A program made the position numbers and the translations under genes. The notes under the pieces are model-generated. The model ran no database searches, was not told the origin of the DNA, and saw only the letters and a program-made list of their open reading frames with translations. Positions 1 through 9,421 of a stretch of DNA of 16,349 nt are shown here, piece by piece (within the stretch, counting starts at the first letter, position 1; each line of letters starts with the position of its first letter). The DNA is from Paraglomus occultum (lineage: Eukaryota > Glomeromycota > Glomeromycetes > Paraglomerales > Paraglomeraceae): assembly GCA_910592205.1 (NCBI GenBank), contig CAJVPJ010000806.1, forward strand, positions 1 to 16,349. The letters are read 5' to 3'.

Positions 1-87
1 ATCACGAGAGAAGAATAAGATCGGGAATGTAAGCGCATTCATTACCACGACTGAAATACTAAAAAAAACTGTGAAACGGTTGCCGCT

Positions 88-243
88 ATGTGGCAGTATT
101 TGACAGACAACGGGTTCGAGACGACGAGATCCTGTTGGATGGGAGACTGCTTGAGAGCTTCGCATAATTTGGAATCAATTTCAGTTGAATATCGTAGCAA
201 AGGAATCTTCGCAATTGAACTATGGCTTCACATCAACAAATAA
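88..243 (+). CDS. Short unrecognised ORF, possibly a terminal exon
   Basis: An open frame runs from the ATG at 88 to the TAA at 241, giving 51 residues. It begins MWQYLTDNGFETTRSCWMGD and ends FAIELWLHINK. The composition (several Trp, Cys, and an alternating hydrophobic tail) looks more like coding sequence than the AT-rich DNA after it. The frame stays open for some codons upstream of the ATG, so this could equally be the end of a longer exon whose start lies at or beyond the window edge. I do not recognise the family and see no promoter or splice site that settles its limits. It may be chance. Confidence 0.2.
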   Translation: MWQYLTDNGFETTRSCWMGDCLRASHNLESISVEYRSKGIFAIELWLHINK

Positions 244-809
244 AAAAATGCGATTTTCTCCAAAACTACTACCATTAAAAACTCTTTTTATCTTACTAAG
301 TCCACAAAATTAGTCAAATCTTACAGGCATGTAAAAATAGTAAAGAAGTTTTAAGTCATTTTATAACCATCATTGTCAAAAGTAAATTTCGACATTGATA
401 AGTGATATTCTCTTTTTTCTTGCTGCCAAAATCGTGATTAGTAAATGATTCTTTACATTGTCAGTGACGTACAGTGTGTTACAAAAGAAAGTGGAATTTT
501 TTAAGAATTACTCAATTATCAAATCATCTTCCTAACAAAATGCGAGGTGTTACATTTAGGGGCGTCACATTAAGTCGAATATTTATGACTTACAATTTAA
601 CCATATTAATACAAACTTTTAATAACAGGAACAACACTTGACGTATCAATCTGCTTAATTTTCTCAAATTAGATAAAAAAGTAATATCAACATTGAGTTC
701 GCAGAGAATTAACATGCTCAAGAGCTGATTTTGGTAACTATTGCCGATTCCGATGAAGGCGCATGAGATCGGTAAACACGAAGCGATTGTTTGCGACAAT
801 GATATGTGA
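244..809. other. No gene seen; AT-rich spacer
   Basis: The stretch is AT-rich with many stops in all frames. The minus-strand frame at 590-799 has a composition typical of a chance ORF. A short low-complexity run built on TATTATTAAT lies just after it, around 811-840. I see nothing else that can be supported. Confidence 0.5.
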
Positions 810-895
810 AATATTTATATTATTAATTATATTATTAATCGAAATGATACGTTTCTCAATTTATTGTCCAATGAAAATTCAACCTCTGTAAAAAG

Positions 896-1558
896 TTTTT
901 ACTATTTAATACGCCCATCATTGCGAGTTGCTCCAAAAAAGATGCTCGCTAGAGATCAATCCCACTCGAGAAAAATTGTGATAATGAAACAGTTACGGTG
1001 CGGCCATACGACGAAAATTATAACAGCAGTTGCCTATGCTGACGAGTTTTGCCGACAAGTGCGAGGAATATCAGTTTTAAAGGACAGGTGAGTTCCGCAA
1101 TTGTACCTTCGCCGTCATCCGAATATTTCCACTTTTGCTTAAAACTCACAGCACACTTCTATTCATAGTTTCGATGAAAAGGTCTTCCTTTCATCTCTGA
1201 GCAGAACATGCTCAAACAAGAGGACGGGGAGGAATTTGGACAACCTCAATGGAGGTTGTCCTCGCGCCGGGTCCCAAAAGGACTACAAGCGGCAAATCTC
1301 CGTAACAATTGATCGTATCGAAAAGATACTGATCAAATTACAAGAAAAAATCCGGTTCAGAGGCGAAAGAATGTCGAGGCAGGGTAAGAACATTATAACA
1401 CATCATTATAAATAATAATTAGAATACAATATCGATAGTCACAAATTACAAACATACAAAGTAGAGTTGTTGACGCTGAATACCTTTCATTTACAGATAC
1501 GGCATCGGCTGCGTCGGCTGCCACGACTGCCACGGTTGCATCGATGGTTGCGAGTTAA
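896..1558 (+). CDS. Three-exon coding trace, unknown protein (C-terminal part)
   Basis: Three plus-strand segments join in one open frame through two canonical introns. Exon A ends at 1087 before GTGAGT. Exon B runs 1169-1383, after TTCATAG and before GTAAGA. Exon C starts at 1497 after TTTACAG and ends at the TAA at 1556-1558. Phases agree: AG plus T gives Ser at the first junction and G plus AT gives Asp at the second. Introns are 81 and 113 bases, a usual fungal size. Exon A contains LIRPSLRVAPKKML and a Cys/His-bearing LRCGHTTKI. Exon B is basic and helical (VTIDRIEKILIKLQEKIRFR). Exon C is Ala/Thr/Ser-rich (ASAASAATTATVASMVAS). The true 5' end is not visible; the frame is open back to 810, but the AT-rich part before about 896 looks non-coding. 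I do not recognise the family. Unlike the other coding traces here it has no internal stop, so it could be a live gene. Confidence 0.4.
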
Positions 1559-3010
1559 TCGCACCGTCAAAACGCGCCGCCAGGTTACTACCAATTTACG
1601 AATCGGTAGTAGCCATAAAAATAAAAACGGTAAACCCAATTACCGTAGACTAAGCAGCCTGGCTTCAAGGATTTGGTCTGCGATAAAGCAAAAGGACCTA
1701 TTTTATCAGACAATTTTTTAGGGTCCTCTCGGAATTTGTATGTCAAATACATGGGCGCAAGTATCCCAATTTATAAAGGGGCAATCTCGTTAGCGTATGC
1801 CATGCTTAATCAGAATTATTACATCTACTAACAGGGACGCAGATATTTATGTACTTTCTCAAGTCCCAGGAACGAATTATTCGTATAATAAAAAAAAACA
1901 TCCAAATTACATTACGCTCTAACGCATAAATCGTGCAGCCAAACCTTTTAGTTTTTAGACTTTAAAAGAGAAATGCAAGAATTATCTATCTTTAAGCAAC
2001 GAATAGTTATAGGTTTGCACTTGAGAAATTCTTTTTCTGAGACAGCTGCCATTGTTGAGTGTTCAAAAGGAATGTTCAGACTACATGTGCATAGCATTTT
2101 TTAGAGTAGCAGATGATATGAGCCTCATATCTGCAATGCAAAATGTGACGATTATACTTTATTATATAATCGCTATTAAAACCGTTTGGCAAGCGGAGTC
2201 CAAATTTACATGAGCATCTACTGCATATGTGAGCAATTAATACATTGATAAAACCGGCGTCGTCGACTAAAGATTTATCATGTCTCTTCATTCTAAAAAG
2301 TCATCAGTCTGACAATGAACGCCACGTATTTCTGTCGGGTTAACTGTCACGGGAGAGCGTATAATTATTAAATTGGACTTAGTTGCGCTTTCGAAAGTGC
2401 GTGACGATAGTTGAATTGAACAAACAATTAAATAAGCTTTTTTGCACTGACGAGTTTGACTCGAGTTGTGCTCACTAATCCTATACAATTAACTATTTTC
2501 GGAATTGATTACTAAGAGAATACGCGCTGAGCAAAGTAATAATTAATTATCGTATTCGCCGCTCAGTCAATTGCGAGACAAATATTACGATTAACCTTTT
2601 CGCTATACGGATTGTGCTTCAGAAATATAACGGAGTATTCAAAAAGAACTAAAATTTAGAGTAAATAGACATTTGTTTATCGATAAGATCAGGATAAAAT
2701 ATAACGTATCGAGCGTCTTCGATATTGATGAACACACCGATGCTAAGTATACTCTACGCTGCTTTTATATCTTTCCGTTCACTAATTGATCTATTTTTAG
2801 CATCGTAAATAAATCTATTAATTCGCCACTATCCTATTGTACCGTTGTCATTGCTGCTGTTCCTGTCACTGCTGCTGCTGCTACTACGAAATGTTAATGT
2901 TCTACGGCGGGCAGACCTCACAATTCCATTGGTCAAATTTGTATGGCAACCAATAAAAACTGCAAATGCAGGATCACGTTCTGCTCTGCTTTAACCTTTC
3001 CCCTATTTAG
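1559..3010. other. No supported gene; AT-rich DNA with a small CTG-rich run
   Basis: Minus-strand frames at 2076-2291 and 2288-2488 abut. The first contains a CxxC-like HICSRCSCKFG, but neither has splice sites or a recognisable domain. A short imperfect CTG/TGC run (CTGCTGCTGCTGCTACTACG) ends near 2886. Nothing else stands out. Confidence 0.4.
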
Positions 3011-3080
3011 GCCAGCTGAACATCCAATGGAGGAATAGTATTCGAGCCTGTACAACATAGCATTTTGTGCGACCTGGCAG
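3011..3080 (+). other. Possible small exon flanked by splice-like sites
   Basis: The segment follows a pyrimidine-rich stretch ending CCCCTATTTAG and is followed by CAG|GTAAAA, so it has both an acceptor-like and a donor-like site. One frame reads TSNGGIVFEPVQHSILCDLA after an early TGA. No neighbouring exon can be joined to it with confidence, and no family is recognised. It is a weak candidate only. Confidence 0.15.
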
Positions 3081-3268
3081 GTAAAATTTACTGATTATCT
3101 TGTACTCAACTATCGCGCGGGTTTCTCGTAAAAACAAAATGACACTCTTCTCTTATGCTGGCCACGTACAATGTGACTAAAAGTTATTTTTGTATACACT
3201 CTCAAACAAGCTGCTTTTCCAAACACAGCTATTACTTTTGAAAATTTTAAATTTCAAACTATTTCGAA

Positions 3269-3319
3269 CCCTTGTGCAGAATAGGGCTCTCCTTAAAAAC
3301 AGGCCCCGCTGCACAAGGG
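3269..3319. repeat. Perfect 11-bp inverted repeat (hairpin)
   Basis: CCCTTGTGCAG at 3269-3279 is the exact reverse complement of CTGCACAAGGG at 3309-3319, with a 29-base spacer. Inside the spacer a further GGGC (3284-3287) can pair with GCCC (3303-3306), giving a two-tier stem. The GC-rich arms stand out from the AT-rich flanks. It could be a structured RNA, a cruciform, or the terminal repeats of a tiny element. No target-site duplication is obvious. Confidence 0.6.
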
Positions 3320-3429
3320 ACACGTTAAAAATATATGGAAGACATCATTTTTTTATTCACAACGGAATCTTACGGGAAATGAAGAACCACGCGCTCTTCA
3401 ATTTTTCAAGGTACTTGCTGAATTAGCAT

Positions 3430-3880
3430 GGACGGTACCTTAAAGTTATTTCGGGCCAAATACGAGAATGAAGAAGGGGTTGACGGCGTTTGGAAACGAC
3501 GAGAAAGAAGAAAATCTATGCACTTGAAGAAACGGAGACGGAGCTTTCGAGATGGACGAAGTTGCATCAAGCAAATTTGGAACAAAATTATCGAGGCCTG
3601 TACTTACCAAGTATATGGAACTGCTTCCTAAGCAAGATGAGGAAAAGGCAATGGCCTTATCTTTATCACTAGCCGTTGGCGTCGCCCAGCATGTACTTAC
3701 CAAGTATATGGAGCCGTCCCCTGGGTAGATGAAGAAGAAATTGATGGGCCCGCCGTGGATTACTGCTAAGCAAAACGACAGAATGACACCTCATACATTC
3801 AAAGAACGCAAATGAAAGAAACGCTTGCTGGGTTGTTTCCACGTCGCAAGCAGTACGCGAATGGCGGTCGACCAGATTCA
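3430..3880 (+). pseudogene. Broken coding trace, unknown charged protein
   Basis: In one plus frame the sequence reads MKKGLTAFGNDEKEENLCT, a stop at about 3530, then DEVASSKFGTKLSRPVLTKYME and a short acidic helix (PKQDEEKAMALSLSLAVGV) vaguely like a ubiquitin-interacting motif. VLTKYMEPSPG follows, then a stop. Later parts (TPHTFKERK, then in another frame AGLFPRRKQYANGGRPDSLN) continue with a further stop and a frame change. The composition is that of a charged nuclear-type protein, and no introns are evident. I do not recognise the family. At least three interruptions suggest a pseudogene, possibly a processed copy. It contains an in-frame 20-bp direct repeat (listed separately). Confidence 0.35.
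3600..3712 (+). repeat. Perfect 20-bp direct repeat, 93 bases apart
   Basis: GTACTTACCAAGTATATGGA occurs at 3600-3619 and again at 3693-3712. The spacing of 93 bases is a multiple of three, so both copies encode VLTKYME in the same frame of the broken coding trace. The following 28 bases are also loosely similar, which suggests an old internal duplication. Confidence 0.75.
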
Positions 3881-4944
3881 TTAAATTACAGATCAGCTAG
3901 ATAGGATAGTTTTAGTTCGATGAAGTCATAGTTTGTGACCAATTTTCGATAATGTACTTTATATAGACATTTTATTGGAACGTTTTTCTTCACGATGTAT
4001 AATAATTGCTAAGCCAAATAAAACGTATTTGCTTTATTGAAATCGATATGGTGTTGTCCCTTATTAGGCACAATGTTTTTCCGGAGATTGCATCTGTTAT
4101 ATGACTGACAGGATCAATTTTTCGAGACGCTCTGTGATGTCCCAAAGTTTCGTTTATTGACTTGTTATTAAGATTTACGTGTTCTCATTGTCCAGATATC
4201 TCTTCTCTAGGATATCATCACCATCAATAAGTTGACAATTAGAAATGTCATAGATAATACGGAAAGGTCTTCCTATCAACCGGAGTTGTCTTAGATAAGC
4301 TGCGTAAATTGTAGGATAATCAGAAGTAAATTATACGAGTCAGTCATTGATAGTACAAATAAGTTATCCGTTACCACTACTTACTGTCGGGCATCAATTT
4401 TGGTAAATCAGTCGAACACAGAGTTTCCGATAAGACAGTGTTGTTTACAAATATGCCTGATATCAGAGACTTCTGTTTTTGCACTGTGTTATTGAGAGCC
4501 TTATTAATAATACACTAATGGCCTGATCAATCGGAATAGAAGTTTCATATTTCGAACAAAATCCGTTGACTCATTTGCATCCGTGTCGAGAATTGACGCG
4601 TAAACTTCCCACTTAGAACTGGGCGGGGGTCATCAGTTGTTGATTTTCGGAGCAGTAAGACCGCTGCACTGTAATATCATCATAAATGGCATAAGGTATT
4701 TCTTTTGTTTCGAAAAGTTCCAAGCTGTTTAGTTGATAAAAAAGCTTTCTTTTAAATATAAATCTAATTATCAGTAGAATTCATACACGAGCCGGTCAGT
4801 CATTCGCCAAATAAAATTGATCGGATCTCGCGTACGAAACGATTCCTCCAGTATATGTAAGCACCATATTTCACTACATGAAGGAGAAGGAACAAGCAAC
4901 AATTAGCATTTATCCGTGTCGAGGACAGTGTCTACAGCGTAATC
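3881..4944. other. No gene seen
   Basis: All frames are densely interrupted. A small palindrome-like pair (GATATC near 4196 and GATATC near 4211, about 15 bases apart) is the only structure noticed, and it is short enough to be chance. Confidence 0.5.
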
Positions 4945-5304
4945 TTGCTCAAATACCTAGAAAAAATCCCTCCTCGCCCCGAAATAATTTTTGCTCGCCT
5001 TTTATACGCTCCGAAATTGGAGGTGCAAAATGAGAATCCTGCGGAAATAAAGCTCAGGTCATGGATTTACGCGGCCATTTTCAGAAACGTCGAAATTTGG
5101 ATCGTAGCTGGACTGTTGCACCATTATTGTGGCTTGCCCAAAAGACCACGCTTGAAAACATGTGATGTTGCTATGCAATGGTGTTCGGAAGAAAAATATG
5201 ATACAGCTGATGGCAGTATATTAAATGCAGTATATATAGACCGACCAATCCATGCGGTTGGACATTGTGAATTTTTGATTAGCGATGTTCAGCATACTTA
5301 CTAA
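4945..5304 (+). CDS. Unrecognised 119-codon ORF, possible relic
   Basis: An uninterrupted frame has no good ATG start (it opens at a TTG) and ends at a TAA at 5302-5304. The predicted protein has a balanced composition, an IPPRPEIIFARLL start, a hydrophobic stretch (WIYAAIFRNVEIWIVAGLL, about residues 40-58) and a Cys/His-containing middle (HHYCGLPKRPRLKTC). After the stop the same frame continues plausibly (ALKMILNFPDDKVNGSE), so the ORF may be a fragment of a longer coding region broken by a stop. The family is not recognised and it is isolated from other coding traces. Confidence 0.3.
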   Translation: MLKYLEKIPPRPEIIFARLLYAPKLEVQNENPAEIKLRSWIYAAIFRNVEIWIVAGLLHHYCGLPKRPRLKTCDVAMQWCSEEKYDTADGSILNAVYIDRPIHAVGHCEFLISDVQHTY

Positions 5305-6456
5305 AAAGCCCTGAAAATGATATTAAATTTCCCGGACGATAAAGTGAATGGATCCGAAACACAGCTATGATTTGTCGCCCTGAATTTAGTCAAGGGCAAC
5401 GTGGTACAATAGTTTAATTTTCCATAACATGTGGCTGACCTTATGCCGTCACGTACAAAAAATTCTTGGATGATTTTGAGATAATTACATTAAAGCTTAG
5501 AACATAAGACGACCCTTGACACATGTTTGGAAATTAACTTTACTGAAGGCCCTAGCATGAATCAAGCTTATAATATCAAGAATTCAGAGACTATACTAAT
5601 GGTGATCTTATTTAATTTAATCTGATGTTTGAGATTAGCATTGGACTCTCAAAGGTTATCATTAAACCCATGATATTTGTCCGATGATACGTTATTTACC
5701 CGCATTCATCGGAAATGAATAAGCTCACGGTCGGGATCATTTCGTGTCAGGTACGTCCTCCAAACATCTTGCCCATGACGTGGTGAAATCCGTGCAACTA
5801 TAATTTGTCATGACCGAGATTGAACACTTTATCGATCCGTTGAATACGTATTGTATTATCTTTTATTTTGACAATCAAACGCTTGTTTCTTTTCTAGCTT
5901 TTTCTTACCAAGCTTGGATTAAGTCCCCCAAAGGTCTCGATTTCGTCAACTAGTTTGATTAGATGACTCTCAATTCGGCCGTTTGGTAATATTGCAATTG
6001 TCATGATTGGTTTCTATAAATAAGAACAAGACATTTCAGAGTAAAAAAGAATTTCAATTAGGGATAAGGGGTAACGACTAGTGGGAACTCTTACAATAAT
6101 AATAGAATAGAGTACCCGGACAAAAGTGGTGTCAAACGTAAACATGGTCTTGTACGGCTTTAGCAAACATAACATTCACATATGATGATCTTGATACATT
6201 GATATCCTGTAAACGAGGATATAGAACGGTAACAATCAGTATGTGTCTTAGATGATGTACTATTCGCGCGTCATTCTCTTCCTACCTGTAACGCTAACAC
6301 CGGTCAGTTTTCTCACCCACCCACCCAATTAGAAATACTTCCCGTTTTTCAAGCTGTCCGTAACGCATATTTGACACTGACGATGATTATCTGATTCAAT
6401 TAATTCCTCAAAAAATTTGCATGGAGAAAAACATTCATAGGTCCAAAGTTTTCTGC
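5305..6456. other. No gene seen
   Basis: All frames carry frequent stops. A donor-like CAG|GTACGT occurs near 5750 and a short CCCACCCACCC run near 6316. Neither can be tied to a gene. Confidence 0.45.
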
Positions 6457-6771
6457 TTATGCCAGAATCGTCGTTACAGATTCACTTGAAAGATTCATCA
6501 AGTACAATACAACATTCAAACTCGCCGCGGGCAAGTTGTCCCAAGGATTCCAAATTTGATCGAGACACAGATACGGAATCACATTAACGTGCTGCTTGTC
6601 CAATCCTTCTTTTCTATTATAGTGCCCCATATCATACTGGCTATTGTTCAAGAACCAGCCACAACCGTTCCCTGGCATTGTTCTGTCTTGTAAACCCAAA
6701 GACGCGAGAGATAAGGATGGAAGGGGAAGTGAATGACAATGTTTTGATCTGCCATTCCCGGTGGTTGTCAA
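6457..6771 (-). CDS. Unrecognised minus-strand ORF with Trp-rich core
   Basis: The minus frame is open for 104 codons. Its C-terminal two thirds look protein-like: GCGWFLNNSQYDMGHYNRK, then VIPYLCLDQIWNPWDNLPA, then SLNVVLYLMNLSSESV, ending at a TGA-free run closed by a TAA. The W/N/P-rich segment suggests a folded exon, while the N-terminal 30 residues look like read-through. No splice sites were fixed and the family is not recognised. It could be a single relic exon or chance. Confidence 0.25.
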   Translation of the reverse strand: MTTTGNGRSKHCHSLPLPSLSLASLGLQDRTMPGNGCGWFLNNSQYDMGHYNRKEGLDKQHVNVIPYLCLDQIWNPWDNLPAASLNVVLYLMNLSSESVTTILA

Positions 6772-6863
6772 AGAAGATTGCTATTTGGGGAAGCTACCAA
6801 GCGGAACATCATCCTTTGCCCACATGCACTTTCGATCGATTACCGCACGGAGTCCCTACATAA

Positions 6864-7651
6864 TTATTCATGTCATTAGAAGCGCATACTATTATCCGCT
6901 ATCTTATGCTTCGACTACATAATAACATGATATTAGCTTGACGTTTTCTGACAGTATATTGTGCACGAGAATATTCTTGATCTCGTTAGCAAATTACCTC
7001 TTCTCCAGCTCAATGTCTAGGTTTCAAGTGTATTCAACGTGTGACATGTCATGCAGCGTGCCAATCAACGTGGTGATTGACAGTCGTAATCCGCATAATA
7101 AGAATGAATGACATGTTAACGATGTCCGTCATGATGTTAAGGTGTGTGGTAATAGTGGTAGTATAGGGAGTAATGGGATTCCAGCATTCAGGTAGAAAAC
7201 GTCATTTTTGATCCGTGTTACTTCAAAAACCCTGTTCCACAGCACCATGCCTTGTCTCCTAATAGAAGTGATCCGTCGTCGACCCGTTCTTAATTTATGT
7301 ATGACATTGGGACGGGTCCTTGTTGATTTTTATGGCAATTTCATACTAATACGCATTCACAATTACTAAAACTCGAGCCTTATCGCATCGTTAGCATGTG
7401 CAATAACATTGAATGATAAAGACGCAGCAATTGCTATAAGAATATGCCCTATCACCTTTCATATATGTTACTCTCATTTGCTCCCTAAACAACAAAGACA
7501 AAACATGTCTCCTCAACAATATAATAAAATACGTCCTCACCAAATTCCAGCAAGAATAGACATTTTACATATGGTACTAGAAATTGTACCAAGCAGTGTA
7601 ATAACAGTAAGAGTTAGGTCATTAAGACCTTTTTTAATATACACTCTTGAA
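6864..7651. other. No supported gene
   Basis: Nothing recognisable. A long plus-strand open frame begins at 7409 and runs to 7921, but its first part is repetitive in composition and resembles no family I know. Confidence 0.4.
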
Positions 7652-7951
7652 GGGAATTATAGGGCATTAAAAACCCATTTACCTCTCTTTGCCCACCCTC
7701 CCAACAAACTTGCCCAAGGGTCGAGCTCACCCAAGGGCCAAAACCTATCGACAATATCCCACTCAGTGGGTAGAGTGGTCGAAGAAGTGAAGAAGAGGAA
7801 GATTTGGCGGAGGGAGAGGGAGAAAATATGGCCTGTTTACGGGAGGCCGGTTATACCCACGGCCTCGTCGAAATGGTTTCGTTTTTTTTTTTGTTATTTT
7901 TATAATTGGTTACTATTTTAGTATCGACAGTTCGAAAATTTTAATTAGGCG
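7652..7951 (+). other. Unusual purine-rich segment before the hairpin repeats
   Basis: This stretch holds two CCCAAGGG motifs (near 7715 and 7731), a CACTCAGTGGGTAGAGTGG segment near 7760 that loosely resembles a tRNA A-box region, and a purine-rich run (7779-7830). A homopolymer T tract follows (near 7880). It is part of the open frame at 7409-7921 and sits directly upstream of the triple hairpin repeat, so it may be the tail of an old mobile element. No B box, transposase or terminal repeat was found. Confidence 0.25.
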
Positions 7952-8363
7952 ACCAAGAACGTGTCAAACGGCTTAGCGCCGGCCGCGTTCTTGTTAAAAT
8001 TTTCTTTCGGATTTTATTAGTCATAGTAATAGATGTTATTTATTATATGCAGAGTTTATTCTTATACGTACGTAAATAGTTCAATTCTTTGAAATGAACT
8101 TTCATCCCTATTAACCAAGAACGTGTCAAACGGCTTAGCGCCGGCCGCGTTCTTGTTAAAATTTTCTTTCAGATTTTTATTAGTTATAGTAATAGATGTT
8201 ATTTATTATGCACCAAGAACGTGTCAAATGGCTTAGCGCCGGGCCCGCGTTCTTGTTAGAATTTTTTTTTTCAAATTTTATGAATTTATTCACGTGGAAT
8301 ATCGGATATAATAACACCTGATAATATGGTTCAATTCTGTGAAATGGACTTTCATTCCTATTC
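7952..8363 (+). repeat. Three-copy GC-rich hairpin repeat
   Basis: Three copies begin at 7952, 8114 and 8212, each starting ACCAAGAACGTGTCAAA. Each has a perfect 8-bp outer stem, CAAGAACG with CGTTCTTG (7954-7961/7986-7993; 8116-8123/8148-8155; 8214-8221/8248-8255). The GC-rich loop contains a second small stem around GGCTTAGCGCC. Copies 1 and 2 share a T-rich tail with TTATTAG and ATAGATGTTATTTATTAT. Copy 3 has diverged and its loop is two bases longer (24 versus 26). A second shared block, GTTCAATTCTTTGAAATG and what follows (about 8079-8113), recurs at about 8330-8363. So the unit is about 160 bases, with copy 2 truncated to 98. The arrangement looks like tandem duplication of a structured unit. 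The GC-rich core contrasts sharply with its AT-rich flanks. Confidence 0.8.
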
Positions 8364-8401
8364 ATGTATTCCAATATTGGTTGGCACTTAAGCTTAATCA
8401 T

Positions 8402-9419
8402 ATATTGTCAATAAAGATATCAATCTTTGGTATTTAATCCATTAATCCTAAATTTCGAACGAATGTCATCGTTTAAAGAAAATGAATAGAATATGTCGCC
8501 AAACGAGCTATTTCTATGTTGCGAGCCGACTGTTAAGCCGTCATCCAAATGCATAGAAAAACGGTATAATTAAATCTCCTAGCGGTGGTTCAGCTTGATG
8601 AATTGCCGATTCTATACCCGAAGTTGATTTTGTGCGGGGTCAGATAATTCGCTTTCATTCGCTCAATAGAGAGGTAACCGGACCAAGTCGTACTGGAATC
8701 TTTCGAATGGTGTGAGACAGAGTTGGCGACCAAGTAACCATCTAATCCAAAACCCGCTCGTTTTGCTGCTTTTTCCTGAAACATCTATTAAACTAATTGT
8801 CGAACATATTATGTGCGTTGCATATAGTTAATGAAAAACTCACTTAAACCAAACCTATTCCACAAATATCCCTCAAGAAATGAAGTCTTATGGGGGAGAA
8901 CAATATAAATCCATATAATCTTACAGTCCCCCATTAGACTAACCTGTCATCTGTTTTTATGTGAGAAACCAGTTTAACTGATGAGAAAGCATGCTGTTAA
9001 AGTAGCTCTCTTCGGTGGGTATTTCTAATTAATAAGCCAAACCTTTTTAATGCGACGAATAAATTATGTCGAGCCCGTGTCACACCGTAACTTGCCGGAC
9101 CGGACTGTGATAATCTCGAGATATTACAACTTTGCTAGCATTCTTTCCGCTCTTTTTTCAAGCGATTACAAGAAGAGCATCGTGCGTATACGAAGCTTAT
9201 ATTGTGTTCTATTGCGATTCAGGTGCGTGAGGGAAGTCATGATCGCCCTACAATTGACCCAAACGATCAGTTCCTCATGTTTTAGACTACTTACTCCTCA
9301 TACATATTTACATACCTTCTGGTTATCTGTGTTTCTAGTTTAGAGCGCGGAATACGGTTTTAATGTCTATATCACTTCGAATTTCTCCTTTTATTAGTAG
9401 CCACACAACTTGTTTGTAG
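8402..9419. other. No supported gene
   Basis: A minus-strand frame at 8590-8784 (start MFQEKAAKRAGFGLDGYLV) and a plus-strand frame at 9050-9343 are open, but neither shows a domain or convincing splice sites. No repeats of note were seen. Confidence 0.35.
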
Positions 9420-9421
9420 TG

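Noticed and set aside
896-1090. Mediator subunit 16 C-terminal zinc-binding region
   Set aside because: A single RCG motif is too little; the second Cys cluster expected in that family is not present.
7755-7785. tRNA-like A box (CTCAGTGGGTAGAGTGG), suggesting a tRNA gene or SINE head
   Set aside because: No B box (GGTTCGA-type) follows at the right distance, and no acceptor stem or anticodon arm can be drawn.
7409-7921. 170-codon open frame as a real gene
   Set aside because: No conserved motif, no plausible start context, and a composition dominated by the local nucleotide bias; kept only as a possible element part.
7986-8040. Helitron 3' end (hairpin followed by CTRR)
   Set aside because: No CTRR at the right distance from the hairpin, no 5' TC end and no Rep/helicase trace.
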